The position numbers and the translations under genes were made by a program. From positions 156,378 to 220,377 of the forward strand of contig SIJG01000142.1 of assembly GCA_023374025.1 (NCBI GenBank): DNA of 64,000 nucleotides. The letters run 5' to 3'. Below are positions 11,101 through 23,265 of this stretch, piece by piece (within the stretch, counting starts at the first letter, position 1; the number at the start of each line of letters is the position of its first letter). The notes beneath the pieces were generated by a model that did no database searches, was not told where the DNA came from, and was given only the letters and a program-made list of their open reading frames with translations. This DNA comes from Heterodera schachtii. Lineage: Eukaryota > Nematoda > Chromadorea > Rhabditida > Heteroderidae.

Positions 11101-14100
11101 CTTTCTAAAACTGTCCCTCTATGAGGCCTGGCTGGGCACACACACCATGTATCTCAAAAATGTGGCATTCGCCACAAGGTCCACCGTCGAATTGGTCATC
11201 CGTGCCGACAACGTGTTGGCAAATCCGTTCTCGACAATGCGTCGGACGGCACTTTCCACCTGCTCCCGGCTGTAATTGGCATAGCGATAGAACAGATAAA
11301 AAAGCGCTGAAATTGGAGACAGCAAAAATTTAATTTAAATGCCGATTTTTGTACGCTTTTTGTGTGCCCATTCGCGCCGTGCCACGCCGGTAAGCAGCGG
11401 CACCCGGGCACCGGCACGGACCAGTTCAGTGCCGGAGTCGATGATCAGCTCACCGTCCACAACCATTTTGGAAACGCCTAAAAATTTTTTAGGCATACTG
11501 TATTTGGTTTACAATAGCTGTTTCCTATACCATGAGAGTGGGATAGAGCATCCCGCTTCCCCACATTTTGGCACTTTTTGGTGCCGAAATTCCTTCCGCA
11601 TTTCGGCATTGTGGTAATTTTTTGGTTTTGCTTTTCGGAATCATTTTCTGTCTATCATTTATACCCAAAATTAAGGAGCAGTTTTGTGGGTGCACTGTAT
11701 TTCCACAGAAATGTTCCAGGAAAAGCCTAGATTTATAATAAAATTTTTCTGAAAATTTTTGTAGTATTTTTTCAATAGGTTACTAAGTATTTTCAAAAAA
11801 AAAAAAATTTTTTTTCTTGAAATTTTCTTATTGCCAATATTTGTTGACAAATCGCATTTTCAAAATTTCAAATTCTTGTGTACCAAAATAGTCCATTTTA
11901 AAAAGAAAAAACACGGGCCTAATTCGGCGGCTAACGCGCGCCAGAACATCGGCGACTCGGACACGTTCACATGCAGCCGGAAACAGGCCAACATTTCCGC
12001 CGTGTTCAACGATTGGCCCGCACTGTTCGACAAACATTCCGGGATGCGCTCCTGCAGGTTGCAATGCTTGTGCCACCTTCAGCAACAAACAACAAGAAAA
12101 ATAAGAAAAAAAAATTATTTAAGGCTTGATCAGTACATTATAGTGTTTAATTATTTTGATTTTTAAGCAAAATTGGGCAACCATAAAACTCTCCAAAAAA
12201 TAAACACAGAAGCGTACCAATTTTATGTAATAGGTGGTCAAAACAAGCGTAAAAAAAAAGTGACGCAATAAATAATTGTTTTAAAATTGCATTTAAAATT
12301 AAAAAAATTATTTTAATTTCTGCAATTCTGAAAAAATGGATAAATTTCTTCAAAAATTTCCACAATTTTTTAAAATACTTTATTCTTTAAATTTCCAATT
12401 AAAATTTCCCCGACAACGCTTAACAGCACCGATGGACCCAAATTTTAGAATATTTTTGAAAATTTAACCATAAAATGGCAAAGTTTGTCGTTTTTTGTAA
12501 CGCATAACAGCTAAATTCTTTTTTTTTTTCTCCCCGGCGTTAAATATTTGAAAAATATTGAAAATTTTTTTTTGCCACACTAAAAGCAGAAAAAATAGTT
12601 TAATTATTGGGGTGGTGATTAACCAAAAATTTTAGTTATTTTGGAACATTTTTTGTGAATTTCATCCGACTGACCGGTCCCGTTCAGTCATTGGCACTTG
12701 TGCCAATGTGTCATGCAGATCCGCTTCGTCGATCAGCTTGTTGCACCGGATGTAGTCCGCAATGTTGGCCATGTCCCAGTTGGGCGGTGTGCCGCCCTGC
12801 CGATGGATGGCCCAGCCGGCCACTGCCGACCCCGACAGAGCAATGGCACCGGACAACAAATCTTTGGTCATCTCAAATTGAAGGGCACAAAAAATTTTGA
12901 TCGAAATGAACTGCTGATCAGAGAATAAAAGAACTGATCGGAATTGGAATTTGAAATAACAAATTAAAAAATATAATTATAATTGATTAATTGGTCATTA
13001 AAGGAATGTCTTTAAAAAGTGTGATTGAAAGTCGGTCTGGTAGAACAAAAAGTAAAGTGCTCAGAAGAATAAATGATCAGGAAAATGGTTTAAAAAAAAA
13101 AGTGATCGAAATTTGATGGCATATTAAACAGGAAATTGAAGGATTGAGCAAGCATTGATTACTGTATAATTGGAATTGAATAAACAGGTATTTTAATGAA
13201 GTGATCAAAAAATAAGCATACATTTAATTTAGTGGATGTTAGCTAATTGACAAAAAATGAAAAATTAAACAAAAATAAAAGATTAGACTTATTGTTAGAC
13301 GATAGATTTCGGGGATTAGTGCCCCTGGATTTTACCGGCGAGACAGCGAGCGCAGAAACGGCAGCAGCGCCCGCACTTTCGCCCATCAGTGTGACCTATG
13401 TGAAAAAGAAGTAAACAGAGTGAAAAAAATATATATATTAATTTAAAATGATAAAAAAAAATATATATATATATATATATCTTAATTAAATAATTGAAAA
13501 ATAAATAATAATATTAATTGGAAGAGATAATAAAGCGAGAATAGCCAAAATCAACCAACCCGTGTTGGGTCTCCGTTGAACTGCTTGATGTTCCGTTGGA
13601 CCCACTCAAGCGCGAGCTGAACAACAAGCAAAAAAATAAAATAAATATTATATATTTTTTTAGTATTTGGAAAACTGTTCATGGATCAATTAGGGCTCAT
13701 AAACATTTTATTTTTTTCAAATTCAGAAAAAAACTGCGTTAAAATTCTGCTTTTAATTCGCCAAAATTCAGATGTAAAACTTTTAAAAAAAATCTAACTA
13801 ACTTATTTTGAAAGCAGTTTTTTGGGAGGAGTGAGGGTTAAATTTGTTCGCGATTTATTATCAGTGGAAAGTTAGCGGTACTTGCTTGCCCCATGCCATC
13901 CCATAATTAGCGATTAACGAATAAAAATGTCTTGGATTGATCAGTGATAAAACAGTGCCGACCGATCGAAATCCCAAAATCCGACAGTTTTGTCACCCAC
14001 ACACACTCACACACCTCAATGTCCCAAATGCCGAAATTGCCCTCCACATGGCCGTCCGGTGGTGCACCGACATGAAGCCGAACAGGCCCAGCCGGTAGTT

Positions 14101-15819
14101 GACCGACACAAAAGTGGTGTTACGGAACGCCAAATTTCGTGCCAACACTTCCATGTCTGTGATGCCGTTGTGGAATTTAAAACCCCCATTTTTGTTTTTG
14201 GCACTTTTTATGAACCCACCCACCAATTCCGGTGTCCGAAGAGCCGGCCAAAAAGGAGCCGCCATGGACCCACACCAAAATTGGGTGCTGCCCACTTTCG
14301 TCCTCCGAATTCTTCAAAAATATATAATATTTTATTATATTTAATCATTTTTCTTAGTTTTATAATATGATTATCAGATTTAAATTCTTTAAAAATATTT
14401 TTTTTTTAATATATTTAATTGATTATTCTTTATTATTTAAAATAATAATAATATATAAATTAGAAATAAAAATTTATTAATAAATTTGTTTTTCATAATA
14501 ATTAATTATAATTTAAAAAATAACAACAATTATATTTTAATTAATTTTCGTTATTATTTAAAAAATAATCTCAAATTAAGAAATAATTTTATTTGGTTAA
14601 TCGTTTTATTTAAAAAAATATAGGGGATTTATAAGTTATATTAATTACTTTTTCATTCTTATTTTAAAACAAATACTAAGAAACAATTATTTATTTTTTA
14701 ATTAGTTTTTCATTATATAATTTAGAAACCAAATAAGTTCATTTGATTTATACATTTTTCCGCTTTTTCTAACTCTTCGAATTTCTTTTGGCACTTATTT
14801 TTGGTTGTTCAAATATTTTAATTAAATTAAATTTTATAAATTATATATTAAAATATAATTTAAATTAAAAAAAACATTTTTTTTTTTTTTGTAAAATTCA
14901 CATATGGCGCAAAAATGTTCAGCGACAGACAGTCCTCACTTTCGGCCCGCATATTTTGGGCCGAGAAACGGTCATTTTTGTGGAAGTCCATGAACTGAGT
15001 GCACGGGGGCCCATATTCGGTGGCAGAAAATTCCCGTTCCCAACGCTGCTTTCGAACAGGCTAAAATTTCCAAAAATGGCTAATTTTATACGAAAAAACT
15101 CTCATAAATCCCAAAAAAAAAAAAAATTCTAATTTTAAACGAAAATTTAACACCCTAATGGACCCTAGCAAATACCGTATCAAAAAGATTTTACTCGATA
15201 AAAATTGGACCGCTATCTTTGCCCCGTCCGTCCCGAAAAAATTTTGAAAAATTTTTTCAGCAATTTTTTAGAAAAGATATCTTGAAAACGGTAATTGATC
15301 TAAAATTTTGAAAAAAAGCTAGAAAAATATGTAAAAAATTCACGGAAGACATTGATTTGTAATGTAAAAAAATCAAAAGCCATTACTGGAAAATAAAATT
15401 AAACGCTCTTTTAGCATTTTTATATTTTTCTGAAATTTTCAATTTTAACACGGAATTTCAAAAAATCTAGCCAGCCTGGAGGGGACTAACTGCTCTAGAC
15501 AAAAATAAATTTTGCCTTTTTAAAGCGAAGCGTTCCAACCGGGGGCTCCGCATATCTGTCACGCAAAAAAAAATATTAAAAAAATTTTTTGAAAATGGTA
15601 GGGTAGGTCCCCCCCCCCTTCGGCTTACGGTATGCCACGGAAAATTTGCACTTGGCGTCCGTCAATTTTGAAAATTTTGCCCTTCACAAGCCCCTGTTCC
15701 ACCCAAACGCTGCGACTTTTTTCAAAATTTTGGCACCACGTGCCGCGGGGATTGTGCAGCAGCAACAACAACAGTAATTTGATGACAATTATTAACAGGG
15801 GCACAGTAATTGAGGGCAT
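8162..15819 (-). CDS. Membrane-anchored type-B carboxylesterase
   Basis: Seventeen exons (5' to 3'): 15629-15819, 15516-15555, 14902-15060, 14224-14311, 14015-14156, 13560-13616, 13336-13395, 12675-12871, 11919-12076, 11355-11477, 11146-11306, 10735-10831, 10423-10573, 10155-10269, 9697-9813, 9161-9283, 8162-8300; about 705 residues. A Leu-rich signal peptide is followed by FRGIPYAEPPVG, SEDCLSLNIFAP, the oxyanion-hole VWVHGGSF, NYRLGLFGF, GNFGIWDIE, the nucleophile elbow GESAG (Ser near residue 233), an acid candidate in RREWAHKK, and the His region FHGLDHAFIF. The C-terminus has a hydrophobic helix (WYALWAFVFAIALLIWLL) and a short basic tail, so it should sit on the cell surface with the active domain outside. 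The family hydrolyses esters; substrate unknown. Oddities: GC donor after exon 2 (likely also after exon 9), a one-base deficit in exon 5, and phase problems around exon 12. A cholinesterase-like role is possible but not shown. Confidence 0.9.
8717..8924. repeat. GCGGGATTTTGCGGGATCC word element
   Basis: Iterates gcgggattttgcgggat and its complement between TAGAGCCCGGCAC and CCGGTCTCTG. The ends are imperfect inverted repeats and the flanking 8-mers do not match, so transposon status is unproven. It lies in the last intron region of the carboxylesterase. Confidence 0.5.
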
Positions 15820-15953
15820 AATTGGGTTTCAACAGTCTGGAAATGTTGTTGCAAAAAGTAAATTTAATAATCCAATTAATGGGGTAGCTGAAGAAAGTTG
15901 CTCAAGAGCAATTAGTGGTAATTGACATAAAGAGAGCAATTAATAGTCATTAA

Positions 15954-16543
15954 TAGGGCTGCTAATTTTATGTAAATACATATTTTTTTCCTGGATTCTC
16001 CATAGCCTAATTAGTGGGAAAAACACTTTCTTTTTTGTGTTTGCGAACAAAAGTTGGGACTTTTATTTACATATTTTTACATATTTTGGGATTTTTCTAC
16101 ATATTACATATGTACATATTTTTATACATATTTCGGACTTTTTCGTACATATTTCGCAATTTTTCGAACATATTTTCATTTTTTTAACATATTTTGAGGA
16201 TTTTGGAGAATTTAACATTTTATGGAAAATTTAAAAAAAATTTTTGAAAATGTATCCCTGAAAAATCGAGTTTTATTTCCAAAAAATGATAATCAAAAAT
16301 TAATTTTTAATACTAAAATGTGATTCTAAGCCTTTTTGGTCATTTTTATGGCATTTTATGCCTCTGTTTCAATGTTTACAAAGAATTTTTTTTCCAAAAA
16401 ATAATCATTAAAAAATTTTTATTTACATATTTTACTACATATTTGGGGGTTTTTGTACATATTTCCTATATATTTTAGCATTTTTTTATACATATTTTAT
16501 TTACATAATTTGCGATTTTTCTTACATAAAATTAGCAGCCCTA
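15954..16543. mobile_element. Non-autonomous hAT-like element, ACATATTTT words
   Basis: Termini are TAGGGCTGCTAATTTTATGT and ACATAAAATTAGCAGCCCTA. The 8-bp flanks gtcattaa (15946-15953) and gtcattaa (16544-16551) are identical. Both arms are long runs of tacatattttt variants. It lies about 130 bp upstream of the carboxylesterase start codon, so it may affect that promoter (inference). Confidence 0.9.
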
Positions 16544-16874
16544 GTCATTAACTCAAATATTAATTTTAATTGATCATTTAGCATTGTAAGATTTTCAAGA
16601 AACAAAAATTTGTTCGGGTTAAATGTCACAATATGTATATATTAATGGATTTGTGATATTTTTGGTAAAATTTCAAGGCTTATAAAAGAAATTTTCAGTG
16701 AAATTATTTGTTAAATTTTAGAAAAGCAAACGGCAATCGGAATTCCGAGACTAAAAATAACGGCAATCGGAAGAGGGCTCAAAAAATGTCGGCAATTGCA
16801 ATTCTGGCAACTCACAAAAAATGCCGTAAATAAAATTCGGCTTTCCGACATATCCCTAATTGGCACGCACACGG

Positions 16875-17222
16875 TACAACTCAGTTGTGCCACGGCACGT
16901 TTGGGCCCCAGCATGTTTTTGGACTATAACTTTTTTTCTTTGTCAACCAAATCTAACAATCTTGGTATCATTCGAGAGCCCTTAAGCAGATGCTCTATTA
17001 GCCTGCAAAAAATTCAAAAAAATTTCGTCAATTTTGAAAAATTTATGTCCAAAAAGGTTGGAAAATTTGGTTTTTTGAATTCTTCTGGCCATAATTTTTT
17101 TGAACCTTAACGAAATTTTTCAAAATTTTGCAGGCTAACATGATTATTGAATTTGGTTTGCAAAGGAAAAAGTTATAGCCAAAAACCCGTCGCTGGGGCC
17201 CAAACGTGCCGGGGCCCAACTG
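16875..17222. mobile_element. Fold-back element, CGTTTGGGCCCCAGC tips
   Basis: Left arm gcacgtttgggccccagc and right arm gctggggcccaaacgtgcc are complementary. Inner arms carry the family core ggactataactttttttct, gtcaaccaaatctaac and ttggtatcattcg with a diverged right arm. Confidence 0.75.
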
Positions 17223-17248
17223 ATTTGTGAGCTACTCCGCACGCACAC

Positions 17249-17419
17249 CAGGGATGGCATGGAATTCCGACTTCCGACATTTTTGGGGTCGGAATTCCGA
17301 CTTCCGAAAAATTTTTGAGCCTCGGAATTCCGATTTCCGACTTGCGAAAATTTTTTTGGGCCTCGGAATTCCGATTTCCGATTTGCGAAAATTTTTAGGG
17401 CCTCGGAATGCCATCCCTG
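17249..17419. mobile_element. Non-autonomous hAT-like element, CGGAATTCCGA words
   Basis: Termini CAGGGATGGCAT and ATGCCATCCCTG. Flanks acgcacac (17241-17248) and acgcacat (17420-17427) match at 7 of 8. The body is an iterated tcggaattccgatttccga / cgaaaattttt word. A related end, ggaatgccatccttga, lies at about 28865-28881 in the LAP gene. Confidence 0.8.
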
Positions 17420-18740
17420 ACGCACATCATTTGGATAATTCAAAAATTTATGGAAGTAATTTTTCGTCCAAATTCACTCCAGCAGCAGGGAGAAACGATG
17501 ACGCCGTCGGGCGGGGGGGGGGGGGTGATCGATTAAATACATTGCCACCAGCCCAAACCCATGGAGACAATGCATAAAAGTGAGGACAGGACAATGGCCT
17601 AGCTCACCGATTGGATAACAGTTGTTGTGGTGTCATCATCATTAGCTACCCACGGCGGATAATTTGAAAACAATTAAATCCCAGCGCCTGCTGCTGGGCG
17701 TTGGCTAATCACTCACGGTCGGCCCGCCGGCAGCAAAAAGAAATGGGCGGAAAATTGGCCAAACAAAATTCAATAAAATGTGTGAAAAAAAATATCGCAA
17801 AATTAGGTAATTAAAAATAGCCAAATTTTTATGAATTGTGGCAAAAATATAAAATAGCCAGGATGGGCCGACGATTTTACCGGGCCGCCCAGTCCCGGTA
17901 AAATGGAATTTTATGCACCGGTCAATTGTGTAGACAAGAATAGAGCGGGACCGGGAGTTTTGGGCAAAACCGGGAATTTTTGGCAGGAAAAACCGGGACT
18001 GATCCGGGTCCCGGTCAAAACCAGCAGGACTTCGGTACTCAGTTGTCCGTGTTTTGGTCCCGGTCCCGCTCTACTCTAGTGTAAACCCGCCGGCGGTCCC
18101 GGTATCCTCAAACTTCCAGGCTCTATAAACACTTAAAAAGGGCAAAATTTTAAACGGCATTTTCAAATAAAAAAAAAAAATTTCGATCGACAAAAAAAGA
18201 ACATTTTAAAGAAAAGAATTTTAAAAAAATGTATCAAAGCAACAATTTTCATGTGCAATAATTCGAAATGTGATCGACCATTTGTCAAGTGCCAACAAAA
18301 TTCATTTGCCCACATAATCAGACGACGCCCTTTTCACTGCTTTGATCCGTCCGTTTTGCTGCTGCTTCCGCCGGTGGAGAAAAAGGCCTAAAAATTCAAC
18401 GCAATTTGAATCAAATGATCCAAAAAACCCACCCCCCTAAGAATCGAACCCAAAAAATTTCAGAAAAATACACCCCCTAAGAATCGCCATAGATTTTCAA
18501 AAAATATGCACCCTAAAAAAGAAAAATTTTCTCAAAAATTCATCTCCAAAATGCATTTAGTTATTTTCTTGACAAGAATTGTAAAAATTATGTATCTCAC
18601 TCAATACTGAATTGGCTAAATTTGGAACATTATTTTTGCTCAATTTTTGGCTGACAAATTATGGCACTTTTCCGCACTTTTTCAGTTAAATATTTGGAGA
18701 TTTTTCGTATTGCGACCCTTAAAATATTAAAAATAAAAAT
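17420..18740. other. Intergenic stretch
   Basis: No supported gene. It contains a G run at 17511-17525, a word-iterated CCGGGACC segment (17941-18073) and, at about 18430-18500, inverted copies of the ctaagaatcg module found inside the hAT-like elements. Confidence 0.5.
17941..18073. repeat. CCGGGACC-word element with 15-bp inverted ends
   Basis: Starts TAGAGCGGGACCGGG and ends with the exact complement CCCGGTCCCGCTCTA. The interior iterates ccggga / gtcccggt. Flanking 8-mers (gacaagaa, ctctagtg) do not match, so it is listed as a repeat and not as a proven insertion. Confidence 0.6.
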
Positions 18741-18743
18741 ACA

Positions 18744-19062
18744 GCGCTCAATTTGAACTATAACTTTTTTGATTGTTAACTAAATCTAATTTTCTTGGTA
18801 TCATTCGAAAGCCCTTCATATGCTCTATTAGCCTGCAAAATTGCGAAAAATTTCATTAAGGTTCAAAAAAGTTATGGCCAAAAAAGCTAAAAACCTGGTT
18901 TCTGATGTATTTTTGGTCATAACTTTGTTCAAAATTAACGAACTTTTTTTGGATTTTTGCGGGCTAATAGAGGATACTTAGGGCTATCGAATGATACCAA
19001 GAAAGTTGGATTTGGTTGGCAATGAAAAAAGTAATGGTTCAAAAACTAGGCTGGCGCGAAAA
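18744..19062. mobile_element. Fold-back element, GGCGCGAAAACG tip
   Basis: Left arm gaactataacttttttgatt with ttggtatcattcgaaagccc; right arm gggctatcgaatgataccaa with gaaaaaagtaatggttc. The tip ggctggcgcgaaaacgaccc survives only on the right, close to the copy at 32686-33031. It ends about 120 bp beyond the 3' end of the F-box-like gene. Confidence 0.7.
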
Positions 19063-19180
19063 CGACCCGGCCCGCCCCCCCGCATTCTGTGATTTTTTTT
19101 TTCAAATTGGTCCAATTTCTAAAAGAAAAAAATGCAGAAACTTCAATGAAAAAAAATTTGGTGAAAATTTTTTGCAAATT

Positions 19181-22100
19181 CTACCGTACCCACCCATCGT
19201 GGAGAAACGGTGGCGCGTCGCGCACGGACACAATGATACGGTTGCGCTGACCATCAAATTTGGTCCGCTGGTACGGCACATTGTCGTAATTCCATCCAAT
19301 TGCCTCCGCCTCCCAGCGGCGCCATCTGTGCACGGCACGCGCAATTGGGCAACGGACAACCAGCAAACATTCACTGTTGTCACGTCGTTCCAATGTCAAT
19401 TGTTCCCCCGTCTTTTCGTTGATCAATTTCTCATACGAATTGGCTAAACAACAAAAAAAATTAAAAATTTTTTCAAACAGAAATTTTCAAAAAAAAAAAA
19501 TTCTTAGGGAATTTTTTCGTAAGAGAATTTCAAGAAAAAAATTCCAAAAAAAATTTCTGCAATTTTTTTTAAATTTAATGATGAATTACTCTGTTTTTCC
19601 TAAATTTTCAAACAAAAAAAAATCGTTAAAAATTTTTTAAAAAATTTTTTCTTGAAATTCTCTTACGAAAAAATTTCCTAAGAATTTTTTTTTAAAAATT
19701 TATGTTTAAAAAAAATTTTTATTTTTTCTTAGCGCAGGGGCGAAAAAGCAAGAATTTAAAGCGATTTGCGCCAAAAATGACAAATTGGCAAAATGACGGA
19801 CGAATGAGACAAACAGATCCGGTATTCGGGATTCAAATTGGGCCAAAATAAATGGCAGAATAATTTTCCCAACCTTGAAAACGCCCTAACAAAATCAAAA
19901 AAAAAAAAAAAATTTTTTTTTTGAAATTCTGAGTAAATAAATATACAAAAACGAAAAAAAAACGCATTTTTTTGTCGCAGCATGAAAATGTTGAGCAAAA
20001 ATCTCACCAAACAAAATGCAGCCGCTGAAGTCTTCATAGCGGGGATCTCTAAACACGCAAATGAAATTTGCTGGAGAAGAAGCATGGAGAAATGCCTAAA
20101 AACGGGGGAAGGGGGGGGGGAATGAATTGTAGGAAAAAATAATTAGCCGCCGGAAAAATTAAATCAAATGCTAACGGGAACGGGACAAAATCGACGCCCG
20201 AAATCTCGCCGGAACAAAATCTCGCCGCAGAAATTAAAAAAAAATTTTTGTTTTCTAACTTAGAAATTTTTAAAGGAAAAAATTATTAGAAAATTTTTAA
20301 TAAAAAATTTAAAGAAAAAAATTTCTGAAAATTTTTAAGTAATTTTTTTTTTTGAAATTTTATGATGGTTACTGTTTTTCAAAAAATAGGGGGGGGGGTG
20401 ACAACGGTACACCCCAAAACACAGCCGAGACACATAACACAGCCGGGAATAAATTTTTAATTTCAGCGATTTTTTTTTTTGAAATTTTTTTGAAAAACTT
20501 AGAATTCTTCATTAACTTTTGAAAAAATCGCTTTTTTCCTAGAATTTTCTAGGAAAAATTTTTCTAAGATTTTTTCTTGAAAAATTTCTAAGTTTGAAAT
20601 TATTTTTTTTTAATTTATTCTCGGCTGTGTTATGTGTCTCGGCTGTGTTTCGGCGGCTGTGTTTTGTCCTGTTCCGAGGTGACAAAAACCAAATCGTATT
20701 AGCAAAAAAAAAGTTGATTGGCCGCCGGAAAAATCAAATCTCAAAATGGTAACAAACAAATTGTTGAGATGATCAACAACAAAAAAAAAATGATGTGATT
20801 CACCAATTTGATTTGGTCGGTTGTGGTTGTGGTCCATTGCTGGTTGATGCCCAATGAGAGCATTTTGGGCGGAAGAACAGCTTCATCCGCCGGGCCAGGC
20901 GACGACGGGCACAGCCAATCGATGAGCAACGCACGGCCATCAGCGGCAGAGGACGAAGATGGATTGGCATTGGCATGGACACCACCAGAAGCAGACGACG
21001 ACGGATTGGCATTGGCATGAACACCAGCAGAAGCAGACGACGACGGATTGGCATTGGCATGAACACCAGCAGAAGCAGAGGATGACGACGGATTGGCATT
21101 GGCATGAACACCAGCAGAAGCAGAGGATGACGACGGATTGGCATTGGCATGGACTCCACCAGCAGCAAAGGACGACGACGGATTGGCATTGGCATGGACA
21201 CCAGCAGAAGCAGAGGACGACGACGGATTGGCATTGGCATGGACACCAGCAGAAGCAGAGGACGACGACGGATTGGCATTGGCATGGACACCAGCAGAAG
21301 CAGAGGACGACGACGGATTGGCATTGGCATGGACTCCACCAGCAGCAAAGGACGACGACGGATTGGCATTGGCATGGACACCAGCAGAAGCAGAGGACGA
21401 CGACGGATTGGCATTGGCATGGACACCAGCAGAAGCAGAGGACGACGACGGATTGGCATTGGCATGGACACCAGCAGAAGCAGAGGACGACGACGGATTG
21501 GCATTGGCATGGACTCCACTAGCAGCAGAAGCAGAGGACGGCGCAATGTTGCGCAGAATGAAGTCCAAGAGGCGCACACTGTGCGTTTTGATGGACAAAG
21601 TGCCATGGGCGGTGGTGAACAGAGGGCGCCGAAAATGGTGGAGAAATGCCAACACATTGTGGTCCAAGTAACTGAAGGAAAAAGACGGGGAAATCATGCA
21701 GTAGAGGAGAGAGAAGAAAATGATGATGATGCCACTCAAAAAAAAAATCGCTGAAAAAATTTTCTAATTTTTTTTTTTTGAAATTTTCTTATAAAAAATC
21801 TAAGACTTTTTTTGCAGCGAAACGACCGCAAAATTATGTGCATGTGCCGTCCCCATTTTGAACAGAAATAAAAGGCACCGCCCGAGATTGGAATGTCCAA
21901 TTGCCACCGGGACTCATTTGTCAGTCGAGTTTGAACCAAAAAATGAAGTTCGAAAATTCGCGTTTTTGACTTTTTGTTCGAATTCGGGTCGTCCCGGGTT
22001 CTGAATTAGCCGAAATGGATGCCGGATTCGTGATCAGCGACCTCGCGTTTTCATCACATTTGAAAACAAAAAATTTTTTTTCGAAATGGGCAGGGGGGCA

Positions 22101-22438
22101 CGCCCTGCTGAAAATGCCGTGACCATCGCTTCCATCGCCCAACATTTTACTTGACGAAAATGCCGTTGAATGCCACCACTTGGTCGGGCATCGGTTTGGT
22201 CGGCATTGGCACCGGGCGACCGTGCGCATTGACAACACGCACAACTTCCGTTTTGGCGCCATGTTTGCCGGTTTTGGGCGGCGGCCAAATTCGGATGGTG
22301 CCCAATGTTCTGCGTCGCGTCTCCAAATAGTTGTCCACCCGCGCGTCAAATTGCCGACTGATCAGCGCAATTTGGAGGCCAAGCTGACGAGGCGGCAGCA
22401 AACTGAACACCGAATGCCACCCGTTGTCGGAGATGGAA
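19181..22438 (-). CDS. F-box-like family protein with inserted coding minisatellite
   Basis: Exons read: 22151-22438, 20804-21671, 20008-20095 and 19181-19443; splice phases 2, 0 and 1 all agree. The first exon found begins phase 2 after an acceptor, so an unidentified 5' exon with the start codon lies upstream. In order: an F-box-like start (DNGWHSVFSLLPPRQLG, IALISRQFDARVDNY), then YLDHNVLAFLHHF, then the repeat array (13 units of GVHANANPSSSSASA type), then GRALLIDWLCPS, SSPANFICVFRDPRYED, and a C-terminus with EQLTLERRDNSE, LLVVRCPIARAVHRW and WEAEAIGW. I recall this order and these motifs from a large cyst-nematode family of F-box-like proteins (established knowledge, recalled, not searched). 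Such proteins could act as ubiquitin-ligase adaptors, but function is not shown. The array sits between conserved blocks and looks inserted. Confidence 0.75.
20412..20660. mobile_element. Fold-back element in an F-box-like gene intron
   Basis: Left arm aaacacagccgagacacata + acacagccg; right arm cggctgtgt + tatgtgtctcggctgtgttt, near-perfect complements around an A+T centre. It lies in the intron between exons 20804-21671 and 20008-20095. Confidence 0.75.
20950..21515 (-). repeat. 45-bp coding minisatellite with 180-bp higher-order period
   Basis: About 13 units coding for VHANANPSSSSASAG, with 42-bp variants near the 3' end. A variant unit (FAAGG replacing ASAG) recurs every fourth unit, at about 21160 and 21340. 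The blocks around 21138-21317 and 21318-21497 are almost identical, so the array grew recently in four-unit steps. The period keeps the frame. Confidence 0.9.
21955..22075 (+). repeat. Dispersed ~100-bp repeat (copy 2)
   Basis: ttttgactttttgttcgaat, cgggtcgtcccgggttctga, then attcgtgatcagcgacctcg and ttttcatcacatttg, in the same order as the copies near 2490 and 43345. It lies in an intron of the F-box-like gene. Confidence 0.5.
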
Positions 22439-22487
22439 CTGAAAAAAATTAAATCCCAAATTATTGAAATTTTTTTTTGTATTTCCT

Positions 22488-22645
22488 TGTTTTGCTACCC
22501 GCCCCTCGAAAAATTTTAAAAATCATAGATATTCTGTTATATCTATGACCAGATGTCAAACAAGCACCATTTCCGTGATCAGTGACCTTGAAAACACCAA
22601 AATATGAATTTTTTAAATTTTTCGAGGGGGGGATAGCAAAATACG
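22488..22645. mobile_element. Short fold-back with GCTACCCGCCCCTCG ends
   Basis: Left gctacccgcccctcgaaaaa and right ttttcgagggggggatagc are complementary apart from one or two bases. The centre contains the gtgatcagtgacc motif of the dispersed 100-bp repeat. No coding potential. Confidence 0.6.
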
Positions 22646-22739
22646 GAAGTTCCTTCTCTTTTTTTTTTACATTTTCTTTTTGTGAAGGCCTCGTGCTTTT
22701 GTTGGTTTTTTGAAACGGCGGCACCAACACAAGCAAAGA

Positions 22740-22925
22740 ATGGCACAACAGCCGACAGACATTGGCACACAGATCAGACTAAAAGCAAATGATAAGGAAA
22801 GGAGCAAAATTGTGAAAAAAATTGTTCAAAAATCGGACAAAATCATTGCTGAAGTTGAAGGCATTGTCAGGGAGAGGAGCAATTCGAAGAAATTGGCAAA
22901 AAACAAACAAATGGCGAATGAATAA
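22740..22925 (+). CDS. Possible small basic coiled-coil ORF
   Basis: An ATG-initiated frame of 61 codons coding a highly charged, Lys-rich peptide (KERSKIVKKIVQKSDKI, then EVEGIVRERSNSKKLAK) with heptad-like spacing. No family is recognised. No splice partner or signal peptide is evident and the background is A+T-rich, so it may be fortuitous or one exon of a larger gene. Confidence 0.25.
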   Translation: MAQQPTDIGTQIRLKANDKERSKIVKKIVQKSDKIIAEVEGIVRERSNSKKLAKNKQMANE

Positions 22926-23265
22926 CAATGAAAAGTGCTGGAAATGCAAAACACAGATATTGCCAAATTGCCTTAAAATCTCTGCTGATTTATCTCTCAG
23001 CTCTGGGATTGGTCCCGTGATCACGGCTTTTTCGCGTCCTGGTCCAGATTTTTCACAAAAAAAAAAAAACAATAAACCCAAATAAAATTTCAAAAACACA
23101 AAATTTTGACATGAATTAAAATTGTTTTAGGGGCGAACATCCAAAATAGGGATTCGTATGGTCGAATAGGGGCGCGTTAGAACGAAAGTTTTCGTGCATT
23201 TCTCGTCGAGTTAAAGCCGCAGAAAAAATATGTAAAAACTTAAAAATCCGCGCCCTACTCATAAA

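Noticed and set aside
19440..19740. Lys/Phe-rich open frames beside the F-box-like gene
   Set aside because: They arise from A and T homopolymers in an intron.
20950..21515. Regularly spaced repeat that might suggest a CRISPR array
   Set aside because: Units are contiguous with no unique spacers, code in frame inside a eukaryotic gene, and have a multiple-of-three period.
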